Made by a program: the position numbers and the translations under genes. A stretch of DNA of 64,000 bases from Bradyrhizobium liaoningense (lineage in GTDB: Bacteria > Pseudomonadota > Alphaproteobacteria > Rhizobiales > Xanthobacteraceae), in the NCBI RefSeq assembly GCF_018130955.1, contig NZ_JAFCJM010000031.1, positions 26,284 through 90,283 of the forward strand, given 5' to 3'. The notes under the pieces are model-generated. The model was given only the letters and a program-made list of their open reading frames with translations, searched no databases and was not told the DNA's origin. This document shows, piece by piece, positions 36,434 through 47,975 of the stretch. How positions within the stretch are numbered: position 1 is the first letter of the stretch; each line of letters begins with the position of its first letter.

Positions 36434-39000
36434 GCGTCGCCAGCGAACCGTTTGCGCGGCGTAGCGCCGTCGCGCTCTCGATCCGCTACGCCTTGCGCGA
36501 ATTGCGCGGCGGCCTGCGCGGCTTCTACGTCTTCATCGCCTGCATCGCGTTAGGGGTGATGGCGATCGCCGGCGTCGGCTCGGTGTCTGCCAGCCTCAGC
36601 GACGGGCTGGCGCGCGAGGGCCGCACGCTGCTCGGCGGCGATGCGTCCTTCGTACTGTTCCAGCGCGAGGCCAAGCCGGAGGAGGTCGCCTTCCTGCGCT
36701 CGCGCGGCACGGTCTCGATCGCGGCGACCCTGCGCGGCATGGCGCGCTCGGCCGAGGGCAAGCTTGCGCTGGTCGAGATGAAGGCGGTCGACAACGCCTA
36801 TCCGATGCTCGGGCAGTTGACGCTGGTGCCACCGCTGCCGCTCTCCGACCTGCTTAGCGAACGCGACGGCACGTTCGGCGCCGCCGCCGATCCGACGCTG
36901 CTCGCGCGCCTCAGCCTGAAGACCGGCGACCGCGTCACCATCGGCAATGCCAGCTTCCAGATCCGCAGCACGGTGGAGGCCGAGCCCGACAAGCTCGCGG
37001 GCGGCATCGGCTTCGGGCCGCGCTTCCTGATCAGCGAGGCGGGCCTGCGCGCCACCGGGCTGCTGCAGCCGGGCAGCCTCGTGCGCTGGGTCTACCGGGT
37101 GAAGCTGCCCGACATCGCCAACAGCGAGCGCGCGACCGAGACCTTCATCAGCGATGCGCGGGCCGCGGCGCCACAGGCCGGCTGGGAGATCCGCAGCCGC
37201 TCCAACGCCTCGCCGCAGCTCGAGCGCAATATCAACCGCTTCACGCAATTTTTGACGCTGGTCGGCCTGGCCGCCCTCCTGGTCGGCGGCGTCGGCGTCG
37301 CCAATGCGGTGAAGAGCCATATCGACCGCCGGTTAGAGGTGATCGCCGCGTTCAAGGCGGTGGGTGCAACGGGCCGCGACGTGTTCGGCATCTATCTCGC
37401 CCAGGTGCTGCTGCTCGCCGGCATCGGCTCGGTGATCGGCCTGGCGCTCGGCGCTGCGATGCCGTTTGCGATTGTCGGCCTGTTCGGAAAGCTGCTGCCG
37501 CTGCCGGTGGTGCCGGCGCTGCACGCCGACGAGCTCGCGCTGTCCTTCGTCTACGGCCTTTTGACCGCGCTCGCCTTCGGCCTGTGGCCGCTCGGCCGCG
37601 TCCACGACGTGCCGGTCGCCGCATTGTTTCGCGACACGATCAGCACCGAATGGCACCGGCCGCGCTGGCGCTATCTCGCCTTCATGGCCGTCGTGGTCGC
37701 CCTGCTCATCGCCGTGGTGATCGGCCTGTCCTACGACAAGCGCATCGCCGCGGTGTTCGTGCTCTCCTCCGTCGTGGTATTCGCGCTGTTGCGCGGGATT
37801 GCGGCCCTGCTGATGACGATCGCGCGAAAACTGCCGCGCACAAGGCTGCCGATGCTGCGGCTTGCGATCGCCAACATCCACCGGCCCGGCGCGCTGACGC
37901 CATCGGTGGTGCTGTCGCTCGGCCTCGGGCTCGCCGTGCTCGTCACCATCACCCAGATCGACGGCAATCTGCGCCGGCAGTTTCTGGCGGCGCTGCCCGA
38001 CCGTGCGCCGTCGTTCTACTTCATCGACATTCCGAGCGCGGAAGCCGCGCGCTTCGACACCTATCTGCACGAGATCGCGCCAGGCGCCAGGATCGAGGAC
38101 GTGCCGATGCTGCGCGGCCGCATCGTCGCCGCGCGCGGCGTCAAGGCCGAGGAGCTGAAGCCCGCGACCGACGCCGAATGGGTGCTGCAGAGCGACCGCG
38201 GCCTGACCTACACCAGCGAGTTGCCGAAGGGCTCGAAGGTCGTCGAAGGCGAATGGTGGCGTGCCGACTATGCCGGCCCGCCGCTGGTCTCGATGGAGAA
38301 GAAGATCGCCGACGGGCTCGGGCTGACCATCGGCGACGAGGTCGTCGTCAACGTGCTCGGCCGCGACATCCCGGCGAAGATCAGCAATTTGCGCAACATC
38401 GACTGGCAGGGGCTCGGCATCAATTTCGTCCTGGTGTTCTCGCCGAACGCCTTCAAGGGCGCGCCGCATACCCATATCGCGACGCTGACCGAGGCCACTG
38501 GCGATGCGGCCGGCGACGGCAAGATCATCAAGCAGGTGGCCGACGCCTATCCGATGGTGACGAGCGTCCGGGTCCGGGAGGTGATGGAGACAGTCGGTTC
38601 GGTCGTGACCAACCTCGTGCTCGCGATCCGCGGCGCCAGCGCGGTGACCCTGATCTCCGCGATCCTGGTGCTGGGCGGCGCGCTCGCCGCCGGCCATCGC
38701 CACCGGGTCTATGACGCCGTGATCCTGAAGACGCTGGGCGCGACGCGGCTGCGGCTGCTCGGCGCCTACGCGCTGGAATATCTCCTGATTGGACTGGCCA
38801 CCGCCGTGTTCGGCGTCATCGCCGGCAGCATCGCGGCCTGGATGATCGTGACGCGGCTGATGACGCTGACATTCGTCTGGCAAGCGGGTAGCGCGGCCGG
38901 CGTGGTGGTTTCCGCACTGGTCGTCACCGTCGGCCTCGGGCTCGCCGGGACGCTCTTGGCGTTGAACCAGAAACCGGCCACGGTGTTGCGGAATTTGTGA
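36430..39000 (+). CDS. FtsX-like ABC transporter permease (YbbP type)
   Basis: The product has 856 residues. It has an N-terminal membrane helix (FYVFIACIALGVMAIAGV) and a large periplasmic region. A first FtsX block of helices follows (about 265-430), then a second periplasmic region and a C-terminal FtsX block (about 725-850) ending NQKPATVLRNL. Two FtsX modules and this length match YbbP. The pair probably moves lipophilic or envelope molecules; the divergent TesA supports a lipid-related role but proves nothing. Confidence 0.92.
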   Translation: MSVASEPFARRSAVALSIRYALRELRGGLRGFYVFIACIALGVMAIAGVGSVSASLSDGLAREGRTLLGGDASFVLFQREAKPEEVAFLRSRGTVSIAATLRGMARSAEGKLALVEMKAVDNAYPMLGQLTLVPPLPLSDLLSERDGTFGAAADPTLLARLSLKTGDRVTIGNASFQIRSTVEAEPDKLAGGIGFGPRFLISEAGLRATGLLQPGSLVRWVYRVKLPDIANSERATETFISDARAAAPQAGWEIRSRSNASPQLERNINRFTQFLTLVGLAALLVGGVGVANAVKSHIDRRLEVIAAFKAVGATGRDVFGIYLAQVLLLAGIGSVIGLALGAAMPFAIVGLFGKLLPLPVVPALHADELALSFVYGLLTALAFGLWPLGRVHDVPVAALFRDTISTEWHRPRWRYLAFMAVVVALLIAVVIGLSYDKRIAAVFVLSSVVVFALLRGIAALLMTIARKLPRTRLPMLRLAIANIHRPGALTPSVVLSLGLGLAVLVTITQIDGNLRRQFLAALPDRAPSFYFIDIPSAEAARFDTYLHEIAPGARIEDVPMLRGRIVAARGVKAEELKPATDAEWVLQSDRGLTYTSELPKGSKVVEGEWWRADYAGPPLVSMEKKIADGLGLTIGDEVVVNVLGRDIPAKISNLRNIDWQGLGINFVLVFSPNAFKGAPHTHIATLTEATGDAAGDGKIIKQVADAYPMVTSVRVREVMETVGSVVTNLVLAIRGASAVTLISAILVLGGALAAGHRHRVYDAVILKTLGATRLRLLGAYALEYLLIGLATAVFGVIAGSIAAWMIVTRLMTLTFVWQAGSAAGVVVSALVVTVGLGLAGTLLALNQKPATVLRNL

Positions 39001-39282
39001 CAAATTGAAGCGGCAAGCCGCGTGGGTCCCGGGACGCCGCGAATCCGCAGATTTTGGGGTTAACTGCGTCCGCTCGCTGGAATTGCACCCCTGAGGGCGA
39101 CATTCAGCCGCGCGTGGACGCTTGCGGCGAATGTGTTAGTTTCCCACATATCGATCGGGTTCGGATCCCGAAATGTTAGCCAATTTTAATGTCGGCCAGC
39201 ATCGGTATCCGAGATAGGATTTGACGAACCGGGCGGCGCGGGGACCTGAGTGCCGGACCGGACAACCAACGGGAATTCGACC
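39001..39282. other. Promoter region of the Bax-inhibitor-like gene
   Basis: There are 282 bases without a gene. The second half is AT-richer (GTGTTAGTTTCCCACATATCG region), and the last 100 bases should contain the promoter. No known box was identified. Confidence 0.4.
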
Positions 39283-40074
39283 ATGTCGGACCTAGACCGT
39301 AACTACACTTCTCCTTTCGGCCGGGCCGCCGGGCGCGTAGACGCCGCGACGGTCGATGCCGGACTGCGCGCCTACATGCTGCGCGTGTACAACTACATGA
39401 GCGTTGGCCTCGCCATCACCGGCTTCGCCGCGCTCGGCGTCTACATGGCCGCCGTGACGTCGGATCCGTCGGGCGCCGCCGCGAAGATCGGCAGCTCGTT
39501 CCTGACGCCGTTCGGCTACGCGATGTTCGTGAGCCCGCTGAAGTGGCTGTTCATCCTGGCGCCGCTGGCCATGGTGTTCGTCATCTCGGCCGGCATCAAC
39601 CGCCTCGCTCCGTCGACCGCCCAGATCCTGTTCTGGGTGTTCTCGGCGCTGATGGGCATCTCGCTGTCCTCGATCTTCCTGGTGTTCACGCACACCTCGA
39701 TCGTGCGGGTGTTCTTCATCACCGCAGCCACCTTCGGTGCGCTCAGCCTCTACGGCTACACCACCAAGCGTGACCTGAGCGGAATGGGCTCGTTCCTGTT
39801 CATGGGCCTGATCGGGATCATTATCGCGAGCCTGGTGAACCTGATCGTGGGAAGCTCCATGCTGCAGTTCATTGTGTCGGTGGTCGGCGTGCTGGTGTTT
39901 GCCGGTCTCACCGCCTGGGATACGCAGCGACTGAAGAACGACTACATCTACGGCTACGCGGCGGCTGGCGGCGATATCGCCGAGCGTGCGGCGATCACCG
40001 GTGCGCTGTCGCTGTACCTCAACTTCATCAACCTGTTCACGCTGCTGTTGCAGCTCCTCGGACAGCGCGAATAA
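39283..40074 (+). CDS. Bax inhibitor-1/YccA family membrane protein
   Basis: The product has 263 residues. After a soluble N-terminus (YTSPFGRAAGRVDAATVDAGL) there are seven predicted helices, including YMSVGLAITGFAALGVYMAA and the YGYTTKRDLSGMGSFLFMG region. The C-terminal DTQRLKNDY carries the acidic residue of the pH-sensing Asp pair. Bacterial relatives act as calcium leak or as partners of the FtsH protease. ATG 39283 gives the usual N-terminus. Confidence 0.92.
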   Translation: MSDLDRNYTSPFGRAAGRVDAATVDAGLRAYMLRVYNYMSVGLAITGFAALGVYMAAVTSDPSGAAAKIGSSFLTPFGYAMFVSPLKWLFILAPLAMVFVISAGINRLAPSTAQILFWVFSALMGISLSSIFLVFTHTSIVRVFFITAATFGALSLYGYTTKRDLSGMGSFLFMGLIGIIIASLVNLIVGSSMLQFIVSVVGVLVFAGLTAWDTQRLKNDYIYGYAAAGGDIAERAAITGALSLYLNFINLFTLLLQLLGQRE

Positions 40075-40099
40075 GCGCAGCACGAGCGAACGAGACCAG

Positions 40100-40124
40100 C
40101 CCCGGCCGCAAGGCCGGGGTTTTT
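40100..40124 (+). terminator. Rho-independent terminator after the Bax-inhibitor-like gene
   Basis: The perfect 8-bp stem CCCCGGCC / GGCCGGGG has a GCAA tetraloop and five T. Confidence 0.9.
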
Positions 40125-40140
40125 GTTTGTCCACACCCGC

Positions 40141-40240
40141 CGTCATTCCGGGGCGCGCGGAGCGCGAACCCCAATGCGCAGTTGCGCATTGTGGAATCTC
40201 GAGATTCCGGGTTCGGCTCTTCGAGCTGCCCCGGAATGAC
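40141..40240. repeat. Intergenic palindromic repeat (GTCATTCCGGGG family)
   Basis: The outer arms CGTCATTCCGGGGC / CCCCGGAATGAC enclose an inner ATGCGCAGTTGCGCAT palindrome and GGAATCTCGAGATTCC. Confidence 0.88.
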
Positions 40241-40328
40241 TCGGGGTACGTCTGCCATCGAGCGAGCCCGGCCACGACGTATGCAGAAACAGCGTTGCTC
40301 CATCGAGCTCCGCTGCTATCTTCAGCCC

Positions 40329-40859
40329 ATGGCCGCACCTGAAATCAGGCCCACGACCGAGGCCGACCTTCCCGCCATCACAGCCATCTATGAGCACGCC
40401 GTTCGCCATGGCACGGCGACGTTCGAGCTCGAGCCGCCCGACCTCACCGAGATGACACGGCGCTACAGGGCGCTGATCGACGGCAACTATCCCTATTTCG
40501 TGGCCATGCTCGACGGGCGCGTGGCGGGCTATGCCTATGCCGGCGCCTACCGGCCGCGGCCGGCCTACCGCTTCACGGTGGAGAACTCGATCTATCTCGA
40601 TCCGTCGTTCCATCGCCGTGGCATCGGCCTCGTCCTGCTGGAGAAGCTGATCATCGAATGCGAGGCGCGCGGCTTCCGCCAGATGATCGCCGTGATCGGC
40701 GACTCCGCCAATGCCGGTTCGATCGGCGTCCACACCAGATGCGGCTTCAAAATGATCGGCACGCATCCCAATGTCGGCCTCAAGTTCGGCCGCTGGCTCG
40801 ATACGGTGATGATGCAGCGCGACCTCGGCGAAGGCGCAAGCACGGTTCCGGCGGCCTAG
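40329..40859 (+). CDS. GNAT N-acetyltransferase (phosphinothricin-acetyltransferase-like)
   Basis: The product has 176 residues. The first block is IRPTTEADLPAITAIYEHAV and a GTATFELEPPD motif typical of PAT/Bar proteins follows. The acetyl-CoA loop is LDPSFHRRGIGLVLLEKL (R-x-x-G-x-G/A variant) and GFRQMIAVIGDSANAGSIGVH lies near the C-terminus. The natural substrate is probably an amino acid analogue. ATG 40329 sits right after the palindromic repeat, so its promoter is close to or within that repeat. Confidence 0.87.
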   Translation: MAAPEIRPTTEADLPAITAIYEHAVRHGTATFELEPPDLTEMTRRYRALIDGNYPYFVAMLDGRVAGYAYAGAYRPRPAYRFTVENSIYLDPSFHRRGIGLVLLEKLIIECEARGFRQMIAVIGDSANAGSIGVHTRCGFKMIGTHPNVGLKFGRWLDTVMMQRDLGEGASTVPAA

Positions 40860-40876
40860 TCCCGTTTCATATTTGT

Positions 40877-40999
40877 CGTCATTCCGGGATGCGCCGTAAG
40901 GCGCAGGCCCGGAATCCATACCCCCGACTGGTGGTTATGGATTCTCAGATGCGCAATTGCGCGTCGTAGCTCGCGACTTCGTCGCGCCCCGGAATGACA
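40877..40999. repeat. Intergenic palindromic repeat (GTCATTCCGGG family)
   Basis: The outer arms GTCGTCATTCCGGG / CCCCGGAATGAC surround further nested arms including GCGCAATTGCGC. It lies between two convergent genes. Confidence 0.85.
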
Positions 41000-41010
41000 A
41001 GAAGAGATTG

Positions 41011-41382
41011 TCACACCACCGCGAGCTTGCGGTCGATCACCAGCAGCACGCGTTCGAGCTCGTGGCCACGGCGCAGGATCAGGCCGGTCGCCGAGATCAC
41101 GCTGTACATGCCCTGCTTGCGCGCGAGCCGCGGGTCTTTCTCGATGCGGTAGATCGGCACCTCGGAGGCGCGGCGGAACACCGAGAACACGGCGCGGTCC
41201 CTGAGGAAGTCGATGGCGTAATCGCGCCACTCGCCGTCGGCGACCATGCGGCCGTAGAGATTGAGGATTCGGTTCAGTTCGAGGCGGTTGAACGTCACAC
41301 GGTTGGGCGGGGAACTCGCAGCGGCGCTTCGCGCCACTGCGCGCTGCTCGCTCGGATCGGCTTCCTCCGACGTCAGATTCAT
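41011..41382 (-). CDS. DUF2794 family protein
   Basis: The product has 123 residues. NRVTFNRLELNRILNLYGRMV, FLRDRAVFSVFRRASEVPIYRIEKDP and GLILRRGHELERVLLVIDRKL, given as landmarks, match DUF2794, found almost only in Rhizobiales and relatives. There is no signal or membrane helix. Function unknown. The start at 41382 gives the family N-terminus MNLTSEEADPS; upstream in-frame residues look non-coding. Confidence 0.8.
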   Translation of the reverse strand: MNLTSEEADPSEQRAVARSAAASSPPNRVTFNRLELNRILNLYGRMVADGEWRDYAIDFLRDRAVFSVFRRASEVPIYRIEKDPRLARKQGMYSVISATGLILRRGHELERVLLVIDRKLAVV

Positions 41383-41654
41383 GGAGCGCCTCCTGTCGCA
41401 TGGCACCACGATCCCGCGCGCGAAGTTCCCTTCGCAGTCCCTTGTCGCAGTCCCCTGGCGCCGATCATGACAGTTGCATGATTGCGCCAACCGTGCGCCG
41501 CCGCAAGGGGCGCCGCCGTGGCGCCCGTTCAATTCGTGCCTTGACCGCAGCTTGCGGCTGTGGAACCCGCAAGCGACATACCGTCACGGGATCGTTAGCA
41601 GGAATCATAGTCTCGCCTCTTTTCCGCCTAGGGCCTGCCGCCCTGCACTGCGAA
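41383..41654. other. Gene-free stretch upstream of a candidate small RNA
   Basis: No protein gene is seen. A TTGACC at 41541 could be a -35, but no well-spaced -10 follows. The region lies upstream of both the candidate small RNA (plus strand) and DUF2794 (minus strand). Confidence 0.4.
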
Positions 41655-41775
41655 AAGATTCGTGTGCGTTGGCCCGGTCCTTTCGGTTCCGGATTCCTCA
41701 GCCCCCAGCCCCCCGGGGTCGTCAGGATCGGGCCTGTTCGCACGAGGAGGACCAACGCGAGTTGGTCCTTTTTGT
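41655..41775 (+). ncRNA. Candidate structured small RNA with intrinsic terminator
   Basis: A 21-base arm at 41661-41681 pairs with 41724-41744, with 19 of 21 positions paired if G-U is allowed. The loop of about 42 bases is C-rich (AGCCCCCAGCCCCCCGGGG). Directly after it comes a 9-bp perfect terminator hairpin (AGGACCAAC-GCGA-GTTGGTCCT) with a T-run. No open frame explains the terminator. It resembles a stable, independently transcribed RNA, but I cannot assign a family. The 5' end is uncertain. Confidence 0.55.
41748..41773 (+). terminator. Intrinsic terminator of the candidate small RNA
   Basis: The stem AGGACCAAC / GTTGGTCCT has a GCGA loop and is followed by T-rich sequence on the plus strand only. 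Confidence 0.85.
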
Positions 41776-41800
41776 TTGTCGGGATGTTCCCGCCGACGCG

Positions 41801-42574
41801 TCAGTGCAGAGACGTATACGCCGCACCCAGCATGGGCCCAGGCTTCTCGCGCGTGCCGTCCTGGACGTAGACCACCGCGCCGTCGACGCCCTCGCGCGTC
41901 AGATTCTCCAACGGCACTGTCCAGTTCTCTGCGCTTCCGGTCCAGTCGCCGACCTTCAGGAGATTCCGCACCACGTTGTGGTAGGTGATCTGCTGTCCGC
42001 GGTTCTCGCCGCGCGCGATCGAGATCGGCACCGCCTTGGTGATCGAGCAGATCCAGACCTCGCCATGCGATCCTGCCGGCGGCTTGCCGGCGGCCACCGA
42101 CACGTTGAGTTGGCGGCCGGCGACCGACATCGTCACCGGCACGCTCATCACCGACTCGCTTTTGACAGTCTTGCCGATCGCGCTCTCGATGCCGGCGCGA
42201 TCACTGCCGATGACATGCGCGGAGCCGTTGACGACGACCTGCGGCGTGTAGACCTCGCGATCGCCGCGCATGCGCGAATAGGCGCGCTGGCGCGCCGAGA
42301 AGCGCGAGTCCGCCAGCGTGTCCTTCCAGCCGAGATAGTCCCAGTAGTCGATCGGCATGCTCAGCGCGATGATCGAGGGATCGTTGGCGAGTTCGCCGAT
42401 GATCTTGTCGGCGGGCGGACAGGACGAGCAGCCCTGCGAGGTGAAGAGCTCGACCACGGCGCGGGGCTCGGCCTGGGCGGGACGAATGATGGCGATGATT
42501 GCGCAGACACTCAGCGCACCGGTCCAAAGCGCACCGGACCACCGCGAAAGAGGAGAGGCTATCATTGCTGTCAT
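41801..42574 (-). CDS. DUF1223 family secreted thioredoxin-fold protein
   Basis: The product has 257 residues. A signal peptide (about 1-36, cleaved near AQA-EP) precedes a thioredoxin-like domain with a redox-like FTSQGCSSCPPADK. SMPIDYWDYLGWKDTLAD and VYTPQVVVNG are further DUF1223 landmarks. The CxxC suggests disulfide chemistry in the periplasm, but no activity is proven for the family. It lies downstream of acnA on the same strand, as in other Rhizobiales. Confidence 0.88.
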   Translation of the reverse strand: MTAMIASPLSRWSGALWTGALSVCAIIAIIRPAQAEPRAVVELFTSQGCSSCPPADKIIGELANDPSIIALSMPIDYWDYLGWKDTLADSRFSARQRAYSRMRGDREVYTPQVVVNGSAHVIGSDRAGIESAIGKTVKSESVMSVPVTMSVAGRQLNVSVAAGKPPAGSHGEVWICSITKAVPISIARGENRGQQITYHNVVRNLLKVGDWTGSAENWTVPLENLTREGVDGAVVYVQDGTREKPGPMLGAAYTSLH

Positions 42575-42742
42575 GTCGAACGCCGCAAACCGTAGCTCAT
42601 GTCGAGGGGAATCTTATCGCCGATTGGTCACCGTAGTCTTACGGGCAAATCTTCTGCCAACTCTTGCGACACAGAAAGACTTGCCATTCGGGGCGGGATT
42701 TCCCGCAGAATGAGCTGTTTTCTTCGTGCCGCAAACGCGCGA

Positions 42743-42765
42743 AGGCGGCCTTTGATAGGCCGCCT
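42743..42765 (-). terminator. Hairpin after acnA
   Basis: The 9-bp perfect stem AGGCGGCCT / AGGCCGCCT has an ATCAA loop on the minus strand. There is little U-run, so termination may be weak or factor-aided. Confidence 0.5.
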
Positions 42766-42818
42766 CCCCCAGAGTCGCCACTCACTTCGCAGTGAGCCAT
42801 CGTTCACAAATCCGCGTG

Positions 42819-45539
<2,721 letters not shown>

Positions 45540-45562
45540 GTAGGAAATCCCAATTGTTAGTT

Positions 45563-45579
45563 ATACCCGGCAAGGGTAT
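45563..45579 (-). promoter_or_regulatory. Inverted repeat in the acnA leader
   Basis: ATACCC-GGCAA-GGGTAT is a perfect 6-bp inverted repeat beginning 24 bases upstream of the acnA start codon. It could be an operator or a small leader hairpin. Confidence 0.3.
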
Positions 45580-45655
45580 TTTAACACCGTCAGCGAATCC
45601 GGCTGGGTCGCTTGCAGGGGCAGGTTGAGTGTGCTGCATCAAGTAGTTCCGGGCT

Positions 45656-45672
45656 TATAGAAGCTTTCTAAC
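45656..45672. promoter_or_regulatory. Irr/ICE-like palindrome between acnA and ccmA
   Basis: TATAGAAGCTTTCTAAC has perfect TAGAA-N3-TTCTA arms and matches 12 of 14 arm positions of the iron control element TTTAGAA-N3-TTCTAAA bound by the rhizobial iron regulator Irr. It lies about 117 bases upstream of acnA and 98 upstream of ccmA. Binding is inferred. Confidence 0.5.
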
Positions 45673-45769
45673 CGCCCCGCCACACCGACAATCGTGCTGC
45701 AGCAATTCGCGAGCCCATAATTCTGATGCGCTACCCCCAGCTTTCCTAAGGGCACCGAAAAGAGACGCC

Positions 45770-46372
45770 ATGCAGCTTTCTGGAAGCGCGATCCGATGCG
45801 TGCGGGGCGGCCGCGAGATCTTTGCCGGTCTCGATTTTCACGCTTCTGCCGGCGAGGCGCTGGCGGTGGTCGGCCGCAACGGGTCGGGCAAGACCTCGCT
45901 GTTGCGGCTGATCGCGGGGCTGCTGGTGCCGGCCGGCGGCACGATCGCGCTCGATGGCGGCGATGCCGAGCTGACGCTTCCCGAGCAGTGCCACTATCTC
46001 GGCCATCGCGACGCCCTGAAGCCGGCGCTCAGCGTCGCCGAAAACCTGTCGTTTTGGGCCGATTTTTTGGGCGGGGAACGCAGTGACGCCGGAGAAAGCC
46101 TCGCGACCGTGGGAATCGACCATGCCACCGATCTGCCGGCTGGGTTCCTGTCGGCCGGCCAGCGCCGGCGGCTGTCGCTCGCCCGCCTGCTGACGGTCCG
46201 CCGCCCGGTCTGGCTCCTGGACGAGCCGACCACGGCGCTGGATACGGCCGGCCAGGACATGTTTTGCAGCCTGATGCGCGATCACCTCGCGCGCGGCGGC
46301 CTGATCGTCGCGGCAACCCATGCGCCGCTCGGCATCGACTCGCGGGAACTGCGGATCGGGGGTGCAGCGTGA
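45770..46372 (+). CDS. ccmA: Haem exporter ATP-binding protein CcmA
   Basis: The product has 200 residues. Walker A is GRNGSGKTSLLRLIAG, the signature is LSAGQRRRLSLARL, and Walker B is PVWLLDEPTTALD. With CcmB and CcmC it drives release of haem-loaded CcmE in cytochrome c maturation. It heads the ccmABCDG run. Confidence 0.95.
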   Translation: MQLSGSAIRCVRGGREIFAGLDFHASAGEALAVVGRNGSGKTSLLRLIAGLLVPAGGTIALDGGDAELTLPEQCHYLGHRDALKPALSVAENLSFWADFLGGERSDAGESLATVGIDHATDLPAGFLSAGQRRRLSLARLLTVRRPVWLLDEPTTALDTAGQDMFCSLMRDHLARGGLIVAATHAPLGIDSRELRIGGAA

Positions 46373-46424
46373 GGAGTGCCTACCCTCAGCTTTTCAACGG
46401 CCCCCGGCAGGCGCGAGGTGCGGC

Positions 46425-47093
46425 ATGACCGCCCTCTCCGCACTGATTCGCCGGGACATAAGGATCGCGCTCAGGGTTGGCGGCGGGGCGCTGATCGGGG
46501 TGCTGTTCTTCCTGACGGTCGTGGTGCTGATGCCGTTTGCGGTCGGGCCGGATCTGGCGCTGCTGTCGCGGCTGGGACCGGCGATCCTCTGGCTGGGCGC
46601 GCTGCTCGCGAGCCTTTTGACGCTCGACCGGCTGTTCATGGCCGACCATGACGACGGCTCGCTCGACCTGATCACGATGAGCCGGACGCCGCTGGAACTT
46701 TCCTGCGCGGCAAAAGCGCTGGCGCATTGGCTCGCCAGCGGCCTGCCGCTGATTGTCGCAACCCCCGTGCTCGGGCTCTTGCTCAACCTCGACATGGTCG
46801 CAACCGGCGCGGTGGCGCTGACCCTGCTGGCGGGCACGCCGGCGCTGACCTTCACCGGCATGATCGGCGCGGCGCTGGCCGTGACGCTGCATCGCGGCGG
46901 GCTGCTGATGGCCGTTCTGGTGCTGCCGCTGTCGATCCCCGTGCTGATTTTTGGCGTTGCGGCCTCTCAGGCCGTCATCGTCGGTCCCCTGACGTTCGGG
47001 GCGCCGTTCTCGATCCTGTGCGCGCTGTCGCTGGTCAGCCTCGTCATCGGGCCATTTGCGGCCGCCGCCAGCCTCCGACATGGCTTGGACTGA
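46425..47093 (+). CDS. ccmB: Haem exporter permease CcmB
   Basis: The product has 222 residues with six predicted membrane helices. The start MTALSALIRRDIRIALRVG and the MADHDDGSLDLITMSRTPLE loop (landmarks) are typical of CcmB. ATG 46425 has GAGGTG upstream; it lies 52 bases after ccmA. It is the permease partner of CcmA. Confidence 0.94.
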   Translation: MTALSALIRRDIRIALRVGGGALIGVLFFLTVVVLMPFAVGPDLALLSRLGPAILWLGALLASLLTLDRLFMADHDDGSLDLITMSRTPLELSCAAKALAHWLASGLPLIVATPVLGLLLNLDMVATGAVALTLLAGTPALTFTGMIGAALAVTLHRGGLLMAVLVLPLSIPVLIFGVAASQAVIVGPLTFGAPFSILCALSLVSLVIGPFAAAASLRHGLD

Positions 47094-47183
47094 CTGGGCT
47101 GGACTGACCTTGACCCCGATCAACTTTCGCACACCTCTTTCGTGCTGATTGCCACCCGTCACCCCCGCGACTATCAGGATGCC

Positions 47184-47975
47184 ATGACGCTGATCGACCT
47201 CGCCAATCCCACGCGGTTCCTCGCGCTGACAGCGCGCGTGCTGCCTTGGCTTGCGGCCGCGACGGTGATCCTGCTCACGATCGGCCTCTATCAGGCCTCG
47301 CTCGCGCCCGACGACTATCAGCAGGGCGCGACCGTCAAGATCATGTTCATCCACGTGCCCAACGCCTGGCTGTCGATGTTCGTCTGGGGCGTGATGAGCA
47401 TCGCTTCGCTCGGCACGCTGGTGTGGCGCCATCCGCTCGCCGACGTCGCCGCCAAGGCGGCCGCACCGATCGGCGCGGCCTTCACCTTCCTCGCGCTGCT
47501 CACGGGATCGCTCTGGGGCCGGCCGATGTGGGGCACCTATTGGGAGTGGGATGCGCGGCTCACCTCCGTCCTGATCCTGTTCCTGATGTATCTCGGCCTG
47601 ATGGCGCTGTGGCGCGCGGTCGACGATCCCTCGCGTGCGGCGCGCGCGGCGGCGGTGTTGACGCTGGTCGGCGCGATCAATCTGCCGATCATCAAATTCT
47701 CGGTCGACTGGTGGAATACGCTGCATCAGCCGGCCTCTGTCATGCGCATGGGCGGCTCGGCACTCGACAAGTCATTCTTGATCCCACTGCTGGTGATGGC
47801 GATCGCGTTCACGCTGCTGTTCCTCACGCTGCATCTGGCGGCGATGCGCAACGAGATTTTGCGCCGCCGCGTCCGCTCGCTGCAGATGATGCAGGCGAGC
47901 CGCGTCGCGTTTTCGAGCGAGGTGGGTGCCGGTTCGCGCCAGGAAACCGCATCAAAAGAAGCAGGCGCCGCATGA
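47184..47975 (+). CDS. ccmC: Haem-handling membrane protein CcmC
   Basis: The product has 263 residues with six predicted helices. The tryptophan-rich haem-handling motif is clear (WGTYWEWDARLTSVLILFL), as are the conserved His regions (KIMFIHVPNAW and WNTLHQPAS). CcmC loads haem onto CcmE. I chose ATG 47184 (MTLIDLANPTRFLAL) over 47142 because the extra residues are not family-like. The stop overlaps ccmD (ATGA). Confidence 0.95.
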   Translation: MTLIDLANPTRFLALTARVLPWLAAATVILLTIGLYQASLAPDDYQQGATVKIMFIHVPNAWLSMFVWGVMSIASLGTLVWRHPLADVAAKAAAPIGAAFTFLALLTGSLWGRPMWGTYWEWDARLTSVLILFLMYLGLMALWRAVDDPSRAARAAAVLTLVGAINLPIIKFSVDWWNTLHQPASVMRMGGSALDKSFLIPLLVMAIAFTLLFLTLHLAAMRNEILRRRVRSLQMMQASRVAFSSEVGAGSRQETASKEAGAA

